A stretch of DNA of 64,000 bases from Martelella mediterranea DSM 17316 (GCF_002043005.1 NZ_CP020331.1:248001-312000), one strand, 5' to 3'. Shown: positions 16,606 through 25,803, counted from the stretch's first letter. Notes: generated from the sequence alone by a model not told the origin. Numbers and translations: made by a program.

Positions 16606-17184
16606 ATGCGTAAACTGATCTCAGGGATGAAAATATCATTGGACGGCCGCATGGAGGGACCGGACGGCTACGCGGATTGGGTGACGGCGTGGTCCGAAGA
16701 CTATGGCCTCACGCCGCATATCGACGCTTGCCTGCTGGGCGCCGGTATGTATCCCGGCTATGAGCAATATTGGACGGCGATGCAGAATGCGCCAAACGAG
16801 CCCATGCCGATGACCGGCGAACTGCCGACGGATGAAGAGGTCGAATGGGCCAAGCTCATACCGGGCATGCCTCACTATGTCCTGAGCTCGACCCTCAAGT
16901 CCGCGCTCTGGCCGAACACCCGATTTCTGCGCTCCATAGACGAAATTGCGGAACTCAAGCGAGAACCCGGCAAGGATATCTATCTTGTCGGCGGGGCTCA
17001 GATCACTTCAACGCTGATCAATGCCGGGCTGGTTGATGAAGTGCACCTCATTGTGCATCCACTGCTCGCCGGCGGCGGGAAGGGGCTTTTTGACAGGGTG
17101 GACGGTCGCCATGCACTACGCCTGATCGATGCAAAGCCGGTAAATGGAGCTCTAGTGCATCTGAGCTATTCCTTCGCCGAGTGA
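16606..17184 (+). CDS. RibD C-terminal/dihydrofolate reductase-like protein
   Basis: A 192-residue protein with the RibD-C/DHFR fold: KLISGMKISLDGRMEGPDG at the N-terminus (strand one plus the S-D-G turn) and DIYLVGGAQITSTLINAGLVDEVHLIVHPLLAGGG, the conserved nucleotide-binding GGA segment. It probably reduces a substrate with NADPH; the family (YyaP/YwjB-like) is mostly uncharacterised. ATG 16606 has AGGAG 9 bases upstream; the seven codons before it are rejected. Confidence 0.85.
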   Translation: MRKLISGMKISLDGRMEGPDGYADWVTAWSEDYGLTPHIDACLLGAGMYPGYEQYWTAMQNAPNEPMPMTGELPTDEEVEWAKLIPGMPHYVLSSTLKSALWPNTRFLRSIDEIAELKREPGKDIYLVGGAQITSTLINAGLVDEVHLIVHPLLAGGGKGLFDRVDGRHALRLIDAKPVNGALVHLSYSFAE

Positions 17185-17263
17185 ATTAACTGGCGCGGCG
17201 GCGGGAGACTTGCCGCGCCTAATCCGTGTTCGGTCGAAGAGCACTTAACTTTCTCATCCATCG

Positions 17264-17541
17264 TGAACGGAAGGGAAGCTGGCGAGCGAGGTGTCGGGAA
17301 ATGGCAGCAATCTCATCGACGAGCAGGAGGTTTCGGCACTGGCGCTACACCTCCTTCAAGCTTCGCTTGTCTATGTGAACACGCGCATGCTGCAAGGTGC
17401 TTGCCGAACCGTCGTGGGAAGGCCCCATGACACCGGAAGATTATCGCGGCCTGACACCGCTGATCTATGCCCACGTCAATTCCTACGGCCGGTTCGATTG
17501 ATCTGGGCAGCCCGATAGATGTCGACAAAATCGCCGCGTGA
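17264..17541 (+). pseudogene. Tn3-family transposase, C-terminal remnant with frameshifts
   Basis: Three frames joined by two indels read as the end of a Tn3-type TnpA. First comes NLIDEQEVSALALHLLQASL then VYVNTRMLQ (up to 17395). After one extra base at 17396 comes [19 protein letters not shown] then [15 protein letters not shown]. After a second indel near 17502 comes LGSPIDVDKIAA, ending in TGA 17539-17541. The order and spacing match the C-terminus of this transposase family. No terminal inverted repeat was recognised, so only a fragment remains. Confidence 0.75.
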
Positions 17542-17678
17542 GCTGTCTGCGTCAAAGGCACGTCGCAAAACGAGTAGAAATCGGTCCCGCATGCGGCCAC
17601 ACCCCGGTATACCGACGACGCAGACCGGGGTGTGGCGCTAAGTGCGCGCACCGACATGTCGGTGCTCCGGTCGGGCGC

Positions 17679-17878
17679 TCAATCCAAGAGAACCACAGCC
17701 TCAACCTCGAAGAGCATGGGGTCGATGGCGAGCTTTCGGCACCGGAACCAGCGTCTGCGCAGGCCGCTTGCCGCCGAACATCCGCGTCACGTTCTCGGTC
17801 AACACGCCAAGTTTCGTAATGTCGTAGTCAACCACGAAAACCGTCAGTTTCACTGTTTGATCCCAGAGTTTGATGGTG
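17679..17878 (-). pseudogene. RidA/YjgF-family protein, C-terminal remnant
   Basis: The reverse strand reads VKLTVFVVDYDITKLGVL, TENVTRMFGGKRPAQTLVPVP, then after a one-base shift KLAIDPMLFEVEAVVLLD and TGA at 17679-17681. This is the second half of a RidA (enamine/imine deaminase) protein, including the P-A-x-T-x-V-P-V strand and the E-V-E-A end. The N-terminal half is absent. Confidence 0.7.
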
Positions 17879-17909
17879 CGATGTTTTCCATGGAATGAAA
17901 GGAAGCACT

Positions 17910-17983
17910 ATGGGGCAGATACGTCACGGCAGTGCCACGACAACGCACGCATTCCGAGCTGCAATACAGCGATCGCAAGCTTC
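17910..17983 (+). pseudogene. IS481-family transposase, N-terminal remnant
   Basis: ATG 17910 starts MGQIRHGSATTTHAFRAAIQ and RSQAS, the N-terminus of IS481-type transposases (the helix-turn-helix part that follows is missing). The match stops abruptly near 17983, where dehydrogenase-like coding begins in another frame, so this is a truncated insertion scar. Confidence 0.7.
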
Positions 17984-18238
17984 GCCCGCATGGAGAAGGG
18001 TGCGCTCGTCTCCGGCCATCTCGGCGGCGCCGGTATCGACACGGCCGAGCACGAGCCGCTGCCGGCGACATCGCCGCTGCTTGCAGCCCCCAACTGCCTC
18101 GTGACCCCGCACATGGCCTGGTATTCCGAGGAGGCGGCTCGGGAACTGAAGCGCAAGGTCGCCGAAGAGGCGGTCCGCTTCGCCCGCAATGAGAAGCTGC
18201 ATTACCCGGTCAACAGCATTGGCCGATCCGCCGCCTAG
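17984..18238 (+). pseudogene. D-2-hydroxyacid dehydrogenase, C-terminal remnant
   Basis: About 84 codons ending in TAG 18236-18238 encode the end of a D-isomer-specific 2-hydroxyacid dehydrogenase. They include HLGGAGIDTAEHEPLP (the G-x-x-x-D-V/T-x-x-x-E-P region) and NCLVTPHMAWYSEEA (the catalytic-His T-P-H segment), then the final helix. The NAD-binding core and N-terminus are lost at the junction with the IS481 remnant. Confidence 0.75.
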
Positions 18239-18393
18239 CCGACAAACCGGAGATCGCCGCGAACTGCCCCGCCAAACGAAGGCACCCTCCTGCCTCGAAA
18301 TGGAGCAGGAAGGCAGCGCTCGACAAATCGAATTTCAGCGACGACTTCAAAACGCCCGTCTGTTCAGGCCGCCGCGAGGGGAGGCGACGAATA

Positions 18394-18765
18394 TTAGGTT
18401 TCGACGCTCGGATAGTCCTTGCCGTGCCAGTCCTGAAGCCTTGCGGCGAATTCGCGCTGGAACGAAAGGGGCCCGCTTTTCTTCAGATAGGGCTCGTCAT
18501 AAATGCCGATGAAGATCGTCAGGTTGAGGAAGAAATGCGCGCCCATTTCGAACAGGGCCTGATAGTCGTGGTTGATCAGCGCCTCCCGCTCTTCATGGGT
18601 AAGGCTGTGCACCGTCGAGGCTTCCACGTCATTGCCGAGCAGTTTGGGGCCGATCGACTGTTCCCAGGTGGCGACGAAGGTGCGCGGTTCGTCGATATAG
18701 CGCTGCAAGAGTTCCGGGTCGCGGTCGACCGTATAGAGGAACTTGTTGACGTAGTATTTGCTCAT
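18394..18765 (-). CDS. Extradiol dioxygenase small (LigA-like) subunit
   Basis: A 123-residue helical protein resembling the alpha subunit of protocatechuate 4,5-dioxygenase and related LigAB enzymes. It has the EPRTFVATWEQSIG segment and the LTHEEREALINHDYQALFEMGAHFFL helix pair that caps the active site in LigA. Its ATG overlaps the catalytic-subunit stop (ATGA at 18762-18765). It should form a heteromer with the product of the next gene. The aromatic substrate is unknown. Confidence 0.85.
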   Translation of the reverse strand: MSKYYVNKFLYTVDRDPELLQRYIDEPRTFVATWEQSIGPKLLGNDVEASTVHSLTHEEREALINHDYQALFEMGAHFFLNLTIFIGIYDEPYLKKSGPLSFQREFAARLQDWHGKDYPSVET

Positions 18766-19622
18766 GCCGCGGCCTCCTTGGGATACCAGGTGAAATAGGC
18801 TTCCATGGTGTGGAACAGGTCGAGATTGTCGACATAGTCGGCCCCTTCCGGACCGGCCACGCCAAGCATCAGGATGAAGTTCAGGAAGCCATGGGTGGCA
18901 TTGCCGCTCTGGGCCATGCTCTCATGGGTGACGTTTTCGAGAATAGCGTCGATATCGCCGCTCTTCAGCCATTCGATCGCCTGCCTGTCGAATACCGGAT
19001 CCGGCCCCGTCTCCATGAACTGGCGGGGACCGCCGAGCTCAAGCGACAGATGCCCGGTGCCAATGGCGGCGACGCGCTTGTCGGAGGGGAAGTCGTCGAT
19101 CGCCTTGCGGATGGCGCGGCCGACCTCATAGAAGCGCTTCGGCGTGTGCAGCGGCGGCGCGAAGATGTTGGTATAGATCGGGACCACCGGAAGGTCGTTT
19201 TGCGGACGCACGGTGATGATCGGGCAGATGATCGAATGATCGATTTTCAGCTCGTTGGAAAAGGCGAAATCGAAATTCTGGTTCATCAGCGACTGATGCA
19301 TGAAGCGAGACATCGCTTCGTCGCCCTCCAGCACATATTTCGGAATGCCGAACTCGCGTTCCTCATTATAGAAGGTCGCGTCGTAGCGCTCCGCCTTGCC
19401 GATCAGGAATTGCGGGCAGTTGTCGAGGAAGATCTGGTGGAAATGATCGGATCCGATCATCACCAGAACATCCGGTTCGGCCTTTGCCAGCGTTTCGCGA
19501 TAGGCCTCGATCTTGCGCTTCCAGGTCGGCGCTTCGGGCATCTGCTGTTCGGGCGGCGCCGTGGTGGCCTTCAGGTAGAAGGGGTGGTGGGTCGACGCCA
19601 GCGTTGCAACGAGTTTTGCCAA
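18762..19622 (-). CDS. Extradiol dioxygenase catalytic (LigB-like, class III) subunit
   Basis: A 286-residue class III extradiol ring-cleavage dioxygenase. The iron and acid-base positions expected of LigB enzymes are visible: the N-terminal STHHPFY, GSDHFHQIF in the first third, KIDHSIICPI in the middle, and GTGHLSLELGG. It opens a catechol- or gallate-type ring meta to the hydroxyls, producing a semialdehyde or dicarboxylate. It overlaps the small-subunit gene and is followed upstream by an amidohydrolase, which may supply or process the aromatic. Gallate, protocatechuate or a heteroaromatic are all possible substrates. Confidence 0.88.
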   Translation of the reverse strand: MAKLVATLASTHHPFYLKATTAPPEQQMPEAPTWKRKIEAYRETLAKAEPDVLVMIGSDHFHQIFLDNCPQFLIGKAERYDATFYNEEREFGIPKYVLEGDEAMSRFMHQSLMNQNFDFAFSNELKIDHSIICPIITVRPQNDLPVVPIYTNIFAPPLHTPKRFYEVGRAIRKAIDDFPSDKRVAAIGTGHLSLELGGPRQFMETGPDPVFDRQAIEWLKSGDIDAILENVTHESMAQSGNATHGFLNFILMLGVAGPEGADYVDNLDLFHTMEAYFTWYPKEAAA

Positions 19623-19712
19623 TTCTCTCTCCTCTTATCGGATGTCCTCGAAAGCCCGCACGGTTGAAAGTGCCGCGCGCGGGCTCATTCCCTCGTCTTG
19701 AGGCCCGCCGTC

Positions 19713-21191
19713 TCAGTCGCCGAACAGCGACCGGGCGATGCCGGCCTTTTCGAAAATGTAATCGCGGCTCTTCTCCAGCTCGCCGCGCAGATGGGCGATG
19801 TCCGCGCCGACAAGCTTGCCCTTCCACTTGCGGACCTTGCCGGCCACCAGCACGCTGTCGACATTCGAGCGTTCCATCAGCGTGACCACGGTTCCGGGCA
19901 CATTGTTGAGCGGGGCGACATTGAGCGCCTCGGCATCCAGCAGGATGATGTCGGCGTCCTTGCCGGGTGTCAGCGAACCGGTGCGGCGGTCGAGCTTCAG
20001 GCCCTCCGCCCCGCCGATCGTGGCCGCCCGGATTGCCTCGCGGGCGGTCAGAAGGGCTGGATATTCCTCGCCTGCCAACGCCTTTTCATTGGCGAACATG
20101 CGCTGCATGGTGACCATGGCCCGCATCTGGGTGAAGAAATCGGCTGTCATCGTGCATTCCACATCGGTGGAAAGCGAAAGGCTCATGCCATGGTCGATGG
20201 CCTTCTGGATCGGCGGCGTGCCGTGGCGCATCTGCATCTCGATCGGCACGGACAGCGAGATATGAGCACCGGCATCGCGGGCATATTTCCAGCCGTCATC
20301 CGACATGCCGGTCATGTGGATGAAGATATTGTCCGGCCCGAAGGCGCCGCCCGCGCCAAGCCCGTCGAATGTCGGCTGCATGCCGAATGTGCCGACCACA
20401 TGCAGCGCAATCGGCAGGTCGAGGTCGCGTCCGGTCTTCCAGGATTGTTCATGAAACGGCAGGTAGATCTCGCCGCCCATGATCATTGTCAGCAACTGGT
20501 CGTTCGAGGAGAAATACTGTTCGCGCAGCCTTGCCGCATCGCCCGGATACTGGGCGTCGTCGCCCCAGCCTTCGAAATAGCCGAAGACCGAACGCCGGCC
20601 GGAATCCTTCAGCGCTGAAATCACGGCGTCGGAATGGGCCGGCGAGTGGTGGATCTGGCTGACATCCATCACCGTCGTCACACCGGCATCGAGCTGCGAC
20701 AGCGCGCCGAACAGCTCGTTGATATAGACATCCTCCGGCCGATAGACGAGCGAGAAGGATTGCAGAACGGTCTCGTAATAGTTTTGCGCATTCGCCGGCA
20801 GGCCATCATTGATGAGGATGGCGTTTGCAAGCTGGCCGCGCAAAGCGGTTTCAAACTGGTGGTGATGGGTATCGATAAAGCCCGGCATGACGATCTTGCC
20901 GGCCGCATCGATCTCGATCGCGTCGTCCGCCGAGATGGTCTCGGCGATTTCGACGATCCGGGACCCCTCGATCAGAATGTCGCCCCTTTCGAAATCGCCG
21001 ACTGTGCCATCCATGGACAGGATGATTCCGTTGCGGATCAGCGTGCGCTGTCCTTCACGCCCGCAGGCCTCCGGCACGCCGTCCGTCACAGGCGATGACG
21101 CCGGCATCGCCGTCGCCCCAGCGCCGAAGCCGGCGGGGCCGAGTGCCGGGTAGGGCAGATGCCGTCTGGAAATGTCGCAAAGCCTGCACAT
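19713..21191 (-). CDS. Amidohydrolase (TrzN/chlorohydrolase-deaminase type)
   Basis: A 492-residue metal-dependent hydrolase of the amidohydrolase superfamily. Metal ligands are visible in order: DTHHHQFE (H-x-H), IALHVVG, IFIHMTGM and STDVECT (the final Asp). The N-terminal beta-sandwich and C-terminal GSLTPGKDADIILLDA segment are those of the cytosine/atrazine-type branch, which removes amino, chloro or alkylamino groups from heteroaromatic rings. ATG 21191 has a GGGAGGAG ribosome site. The extra 28 N-terminal residues (MCRLCDIS) contain two cysteines and are unusual. It may prepare a ring substrate for the dioxygenase. Confidence 0.87.
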   Translation of the reverse strand: MCRLCDISRRHLPYPALGPAGFGAGATAMPASSPVTDGVPEACGREGQRTLIRNGIILSMDGTVGDFERGDILIEGSRIVEIAETISADDAIEIDAAGKIVMPGFIDTHHHQFETALRGQLANAILINDGLPANAQNYYETVLQSFSLVYRPEDVYINELFGALSQLDAGVTTVMDVSQIHHSPAHSDAVISALKDSGRRSVFGYFEGWGDDAQYPGDAARLREQYFSSNDQLLTMIMGGEIYLPFHEQSWKTGRDLDLPIALHVVGTFGMQPTFDGLGAGGAFGPDNIFIHMTGMSDDGWKYARDAGAHISLSVPIEMQMRHGTPPIQKAIDHGMSLSLSTDVECTMTADFFTQMRAMVTMQRMFANEKALAGEEYPALLTAREAIRAATIGGAEGLKLDRRTGSLTPGKDADIILLDAEALNVAPLNNVPGTVVTLMERSNVDSVLVAGKVRKWKGKLVGADIAHLRGELEKSRDYIFEKAGIARSLFGD

Positions 21192-21234
21192 GGTTTCTCC
21201 TCCCTTGAACCTGCGCGGAAAACCTGTCCTTCGG

Positions 21235-22083
21235 TCAGGTCCCCATTGTCGATTGCAGAACCGGATACCGGCTCATGGCATGCGCGATATGCGATGCCGC
21301 CTCCCTGAGCGCGGGCAGCCGTTCTGCGATCATGCTTTCGGGCGTCACCATGCCGGTGTATCCCGAGGTGTTGAGCGCCGCGATCGTGCGGCCCTCGAAG
21401 TTCCTGATCGGAACCGCAAGCGCGGTGATGCCGTAGTCGAGCTGATCGACGGTCGTGGCATAGCCATCCGCCCGGACAGCCATGATCTTTTCGCGAAGGA
21501 CATCGGGGTCGGTGACCGTCTTGGAGGTTAGCGCTTCGAGCCTTGCGGTTTTCAGATAGTGTTCGAGGGCCTCGTCGGAGAGACCGGCGAGCAGAACGCG
21601 GCCGAGCGAGGTGGCGCCTGCGGGATAGCGCGCGCCGACGACGGCGGCAGCGCGGCGGGCGCGCTGAACCGAGACATGGGCGACGTAGATGACATGGTCT
21701 CCATCGAGCGTTCCGATCGACGAGGCATCACCGAACTGCTCGACAAGCATGCGCAGATTGGGTTGCAGAACCTCGTCGATACGGGCGGAGAAATAAAACG
21801 CCGAGCTCAGCGTCATCACCTTGGGACGCAGATGGAAATGTTTGTTGGTCTGGCCGACATAGCCAAGCGTCTGCAGCGTGATCAGGCTGCGGCGGGCGGC
21901 CGCTGGCGAAAGACCGACGCGGCGCGCGACCTCGCTCAGGGTCATTTGGGGATGGGCGGCGTCGAAGCATTCGAGAATCGCAAGCCCCTTGGCCAGCGCC
22001 TCCACGAATTCGGCAGGTCTGTCGCTCTCTTCGACCATCTTCAGAATTTCAGCCACGTCATTTTCCTCAAGAACCGGTTTCAT
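21235..22083 (-). CDS. IclR-family regulator (PcaR/PobR-like)
   Basis: A 282-residue regulator with an N-terminal winged helix (SEVARRVGLSPAAARRSLITLQTLGYV, residues about 47-75) and an IclR effector domain (ASSIGTLDGDHVIYVAHV; YPAGATSLGRVLLAGL). The HTH and effector sequences most resemble the PcaR/PcaU/PobR branch that controls aromatic acid catabolism. It heads the dioxygenase operon side and faces the citryl-CoA-lyase-like operon across about 200 bases, so it probably regulates both. Confidence 0.9.
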   Translation of the reverse strand: MKPVLEENDVAEILKMVEESDRPAEFVEALAKGLAILECFDAAHPQMTLSEVARRVGLSPAAARRSLITLQTLGYVGQTNKHFHLRPKVMTLSSAFYFSARIDEVLQPNLRMLVEQFGDASSIGTLDGDHVIYVAHVSVQRARRAAAVVGARYPAGATSLGRVLLAGLSDEALEHYLKTARLEALTSKTVTDPDVLREKIMAVRADGYATTVDQLDYGITALAVPIRNFEGRTIAALNTSGYTGMVTPESMIAERLPALREAASHIAHAMSRYPVLQSTMGT

Positions 22084-22289
22084 CTGGCGCCAGATTGGTT
22101 GAGGCGGCCCCTGAAAACAAGGGCTTGCCCACCACCGACTGGCCGCGCGGCCCCGGTTCGTCCTCCCGCCGAAAACTGGTCCCGACCGTGTGAGACAGGC
22201 CGGCTCGCTTTCAACTTGACGCTAGACTAATTGCTCTCTACGATTTCGGCAAGAGGAAATTATTTCGCACAGCGAAAAGGGAGTTTGTT

Positions 22290-23093
22290 ATGCGAATAGG
22301 TAAACAGGACGGTGCGTTCACCGCCATTGCCGGATCCGATGCCGAGAGCATCACGGTGCGCGGCCACGACCTGTGCGGCGATCTGATCGGAAAGATCGAC
22401 TTCAGCGATTATTTCTGGCTGCTCGTGACCGGCGAAAAGCCCGCGCCGGCGCAACGGCGGATGATGGATGCCTGCCTGGTCGCGATCGCCGAACACGGCC
22501 TGGTGCCAAGCGTGCAGGCCGCCCGCATGACGCTTGCCGCCGGGCCGGAGGCCTGGCAGGGGGCGATGGCCGCCGGCATTCTCGGCATGGGCAGCGTCGT
22601 CGCCGGTTCCTCGGATGTGGCCGGGCAGTTTCTCGTCTCCGTGGTCGAGAAGGCCGACAGCATGGGCGGCGATCTGGAAAAGGCCGCGATCGAAAGCGTC
22701 ACCGCCTTGAAGGCCGCGCGCAAGAAGGTGCCGGGGCTTGGCCATCCGCAGCATTCTGCAGGCGACCCGCGCGCCGACAGATTGCTGGAGGTGGCCGCCG
22801 AACTGGACATCAAGGGACGTCACATCGAAGCGCTCCATGCGCTTGCAAAAGTGGCGCCGGGGATTGTCGAACGGCCGCTTCCGATCAATGTCTCGGGCGC
22901 CATTCCCGCGACGATCCTCGATGCCGGCTGGCCGGCCGATGCCATGAAGGCGGTTCCGATCCTCGCCCGCACAGCCGGTCTCTCCGCGCATCTCCTTGAG
23001 GAAAGCCGGCGCTCTATCGGTTTCATCATGTCGCACAAGGCGGATCTTGCGATCGAATATGACGGCCCCAAGGCCGCGGACAAAAGCAGCTGA
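22290..23093 (+). CDS. Citryl-CoA lyase-like/short citrate synthase-family protein
   Basis: A 267-residue protein with the citrate synthase large-domain fold but far shorter than citrate synthase (about 430). Segments GMGSVVAGSSDVAGQF and KKVPGLGHPQHSAGDPRADRLLEVA correspond to the substrate-loop and the P-G-x-G-H-P motif of short citryl-CoA lyases. Paired 13 bases from a class III CoA transferase, it probably cleaves or condenses a CoA-activated tertiary hydroxy acid, giving acetyl-CoA or another acyl-CoA and an oxo acid. Citryl-CoA itself is only one possibility. Confidence 0.8.
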   Translation: MRIGKQDGAFTAIAGSDAESITVRGHDLCGDLIGKIDFSDYFWLLVTGEKPAPAQRRMMDACLVAIAEHGLVPSVQAARMTLAAGPEAWQGAMAAGILGMGSVVAGSSDVAGQFLVSVVEKADSMGGDLEKAAIESVTALKAARKKVPGLGHPQHSAGDPRADRLLEVAAELDIKGRHIEALHALAKVAPGIVERPLPINVSGAIPATILDAGWPADAMKAVPILARTAGLSAHLLEESRRSIGFIMSHKADLAIEYDGPKAADKSS

Positions 23094-23106
23094 GCGGGGA
23101 AGCCGG

Positions 23107-24252
23107 ATGGTCAAGATTCTCAAGAATATCAGGGTTATCGAACTCGGCACCTATATCACCGGGCCGGCTGCGGCCATGCATCTCGGCGATCTCGGCGCCG
23201 ATGTGATCAAGGTCGAGCGCCCCGGCGCCGGCGATCCCTTCCGCGCGTTCAAGGGCGGCCTCTATTCGCCGCACTACCAGACCTACAACCGCAACAAGCG
23301 TTCGATCGCGATCGACACCAAGGATCCGGCCGAACTGGCGTTTTTGCGCGATCTCGTCTCGACCGCCGATGTGTTCATCCAGAACTTCAGGCCCGGCGTC
23401 GCCGAACGTCTGGGCGTCGGGGAAGACGATCTGCGCAAGGTCAAACCCGATCTGGTCTATTGCGCGATTTCCGGTTTCGGCCAGTCAGGCCCGGCGCGGG
23501 ATCGCCCGGCCTTCGACACCGTTGCCCAGGCGGCGAGCGGTTTCCTGAGACTGTTGACGCCGCCGACCAATCCGCGCGTGATCGGCCCCGCGATCGCCGA
23601 TGCGCTCACCGGCCAATATGCGGCCATGGCCATTCTCGCTGCACTTCTGGAGCGCGCAACCACGGGCAAGGGGCGACGGATCGATATCTCGATGCTGGAA
23701 GCCATGACCCATTTCAACCTTGACAGCTTCACGCATTATTTCGCCGTGGACGAGGTCATGGGCCCGCTGTCGCGGCCGACCGTGTCGCAGAGCTATACAT
23801 TCGAGTGTTCCGACGGCAAATGGGTGGCGATCCACATGTCCTCGCCCGCCAAGTTCTGGGAAGGGCTGCTGGAGGCGACCGGGCAGGAGCAGCTTGCCGA
23901 TGACCCCCGTTTTGCCGAGCGTCTGGAACGCATCCAGCATCAGGACGACCTCATCGAAATCCTGACACCGGTCTTCAAGACGAAAACGCGCGACGCATGG
24001 TGCGAAAAACTGCTCGAGGCCGGCGTACCCCACGCACCGGCCTATGATTCCGATGAAGCGCTCGACGATCCCCAGGCGCAGCATCTGCAGATCGCGGTCG
24101 AGATGGACCATCCCGAAAAGGGCAAGACCAAGACCGTGCGGCCGCCCTACAGCTTCGATGAGCAGGTCGAAACAGACATTGTCGCGCCGCCATTGCTCGA
24201 CCAGCACGGTGCGGAAATACGCGCCGAGATTGCCCGCCGGAAGGCGGGCTGA
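23107..24252 (+). CDS. Class III CoA transferase (CaiB/BaiF family)
   Basis: A 381-residue formyl-CoA/CaiB-type CoA transferase. It has VIELGTYITGPAAAMHLGDLGADVIKVE at the N-terminus, NRNKRSIAID near residue 61, and the catalytic Asp expected at residue 165 in IADALTGQY. It moves CoA between carboxylic acids. The start is ATG 23107, not the upstream in-frame ATG that lies inside the lyase gene. Coupled to the citryl-CoA-lyase-like gene, it probably activates that enzyme's substrate. Confidence 0.92.
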   Translation: MVKILKNIRVIELGTYITGPAAAMHLGDLGADVIKVERPGAGDPFRAFKGGLYSPHYQTYNRNKRSIAIDTKDPAELAFLRDLVSTADVFIQNFRPGVAERLGVGEDDLRKVKPDLVYCAISGFGQSGPARDRPAFDTVAQAASGFLRLLTPPTNPRVIGPAIADALTGQYAAMAILAALLERATTGKGRRIDISMLEAMTHFNLDSFTHYFAVDEVMGPLSRPTVSQSYTFECSDGKWVAIHMSSPAKFWEGLLEATGQEQLADDPRFAERLERIQHQDDLIEILTPVFKTKTRDAWCEKLLEAGVPHAPAYDSDEALDDPQAQHLQIAVEMDHPEKGKTKTVRPPYSFDEQVETDIVAPPLLDQHGAEIRAEIARRKAG

Positions 24253-24293
24253 CACGCGCGTTTCGTTGCGGACACAGGGAGGAGGTGACCGGC

Positions 24294-24692
24294 ATGCAAG
24301 AGACAGAAGAGACGGTTCCGGCAGCAGCCGTAATGGAGGCCAGCAAGGCCATGCTGCAGAAAAAGCTGTTCGCCATCTTCACCGAAGCGACGAACGGCAT
24401 GGGACCGGTCTTTGAAAACATGGAGGCGCACCTGGCCTACCAAGTCGGGTTGGAAAGGGATGGCGTGCTTTATGCCGCAGGTCCGCTCTTCTCCGACGAT
24501 GGCGAGCGCTGGGCAGGCGAGGGCATGGTGGTCATCCGGGCAGAAAATGCCGATGCCGCGGTCGAGATCGCCCGCAACGACCCGATGCACAAGGCGGGTG
24601 CCAGACGTTTCAGGGTGCGTCCCTGGATGATCAATGAGGGGCGGGTCTCGATCCGGCTCGACTATTCGACACAGACATTCGTGATGGACTGA
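24294..24692 (+). CDS. YciI-like domain protein
   Basis: A 132-residue protein of the YciI/muconolactone-isomerase-like ferredoxin fold: KLFAIFTEATNGMG, then LAYQVGLERDGVLYAAGPLFSDDG (the H/L-x-x-x-x-x-L-x-x-x-G-x-L pattern) and GMVVIRAENADAAVEIARNDP. Members include lactone isomerases and dehalogenase-like enzymes. ATG 24294 is preferred because GGAGG (24281-24285) sits 8 bases upstream; GTG 24285 would overlap that site. In this operon it may rearrange a ring-cleavage product. Confidence 0.8.
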   Translation: MQETEETVPAAAVMEASKAMLQKKLFAIFTEATNGMGPVFENMEAHLAYQVGLERDGVLYAAGPLFSDDGERWAGEGMVVIRAENADAAVEIARNDPMHKAGARRFRVRPWMINEGRVSIRLDYSTQTFVMD

Positions 24693-24716
24693 ACGCATCT
24701 TTCGGGAGGAGCAAAT

Positions 24717-25790
24717 ATGCGTAACTTTCTCAGACTGACAACGGCCGTCATGCTGGCGATACCTTCGGCGGCCTTGGCGCAGGAAACCATCGATTTGACA
24801 GTGGCTTCCAGCCATCCGACGGTGATCCCGTGGGTGGGCATGATCCAGACCCACTTCATGGCGAAGACCGATGAAATCCTCGCCGAGACCGGCGACTACA
24901 AGATCAACTGGAACGAGGCATTCGGCGGCCAGCTCTACAAGGCCAATGCCACGCTTTCATCCGTTGAAGAAGGCATCACCGATATCGGTTGGGTGTTCTC
25001 GCTGCTGGAGCCGGCCAAACTGCCGCTCAGCCAGGCCACGAGCTATGCGCCGTTCTCCACCGCCAATCCGCAGCTTCAGCTTGAGGTGATGGAGGATCTG
25101 ATGGAGAACAACGAGGCCTTCCGCGAGGAGTGGGAGCAATATAACCTCAAGGTTCTCGGCCTGACCGGAACCGACATGTACGACATCTATACCAAGGAGC
25201 CGATCGAGGGCATTGCCGATATCGACGGCATGAAGATCTCCGCGCCCGGCGTGCTCGGCACCTGGCTGCGAGGCACCGGGGCCAATGCTGTCGACGGTGC
25301 GCTGACCACGTTCTACACCGACATCCAGACAGGCGTTTCCGACGGCGTGCTGACGCTCGCGCTCGGCGCCAAGCCGGCAAAGCTTTATGAGGTCGCGCCC
25401 TATCTCAACCGCTTCGATGCGGCCGTGTCATTCTCTGGCGCGATCGCGATCAACCGCGATGTCTGGGATACGCTGCCGGAAGAAGTTCAGGACGCGATGA
25501 TCGAGGCCGGCAAATATTACACCGCGGCCCACGGCAAGCAGTTGCTGGAAGGCCATGAGGCAGCCCTTACGGACATGGTTGCCTTGGGCGCGGACCAGAA
25601 TCCGCCGGTAACGCTGGTGGAAATGCCCGAGGCAGAGCGCGAGGCCTGGGTTGCGATGCTGCCGGATCTTGCCGGCGAATGGGCGGATAACCTGGAAGCG
25701 CAGGGACTTCCCGCACGCGAATTCCTGAGCGCCTATATGGACGGCCTGCGCGAGCGCGGTGAAACGCCCATGCGCGACTGGGACCAGTAG
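24717..25790 (+). CDS. TRAP transporter solute-binding protein (DctP)
   Basis: A 357-residue periplasmic DctP-family receptor. The signal peptide covers about residues 1-22 (ends AALAQ). Typical elements are the GGQLYKANATLSSVEEGITDIG segment and TFYTDIQTGVSDGVL, whose P-T/A-E/D-Y-type positions line the ligand cleft. It is followed by DctQ and DctM genes, forming a complete TRAP importer. The ligand is probably an aromatic or dicarboxylic acid feeding the upstream enzymes. Confidence 0.92.
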   Translation: MRNFLRLTTAVMLAIPSAALAQETIDLTVASSHPTVIPWVGMIQTHFMAKTDEILAETGDYKINWNEAFGGQLYKANATLSSVEEGITDIGWVFSLLEPAKLPLSQATSYAPFSTANPQLQLEVMEDLMENNEAFREEWEQYNLKVLGLTGTDMYDIYTKEPIEGIADIDGMKISAPGVLGTWLRGTGANAVDGALTTFYTDIQTGVSDGVLTLALGAKPAKLYEVAPYLNRFDAAVSFSGAIAINRDVWDTLPEEVQDAMIEAGKYYTAAHGKQLLEGHEAALTDMVALGADQNPPVTLVEMPEAEREAWVAMLPDLAGEWADNLEAQGLPAREFLSAYMDGLRERGETPMRDWDQ

Positions 25791-25803
25791 GCGGCGCGCG
25801 CAT

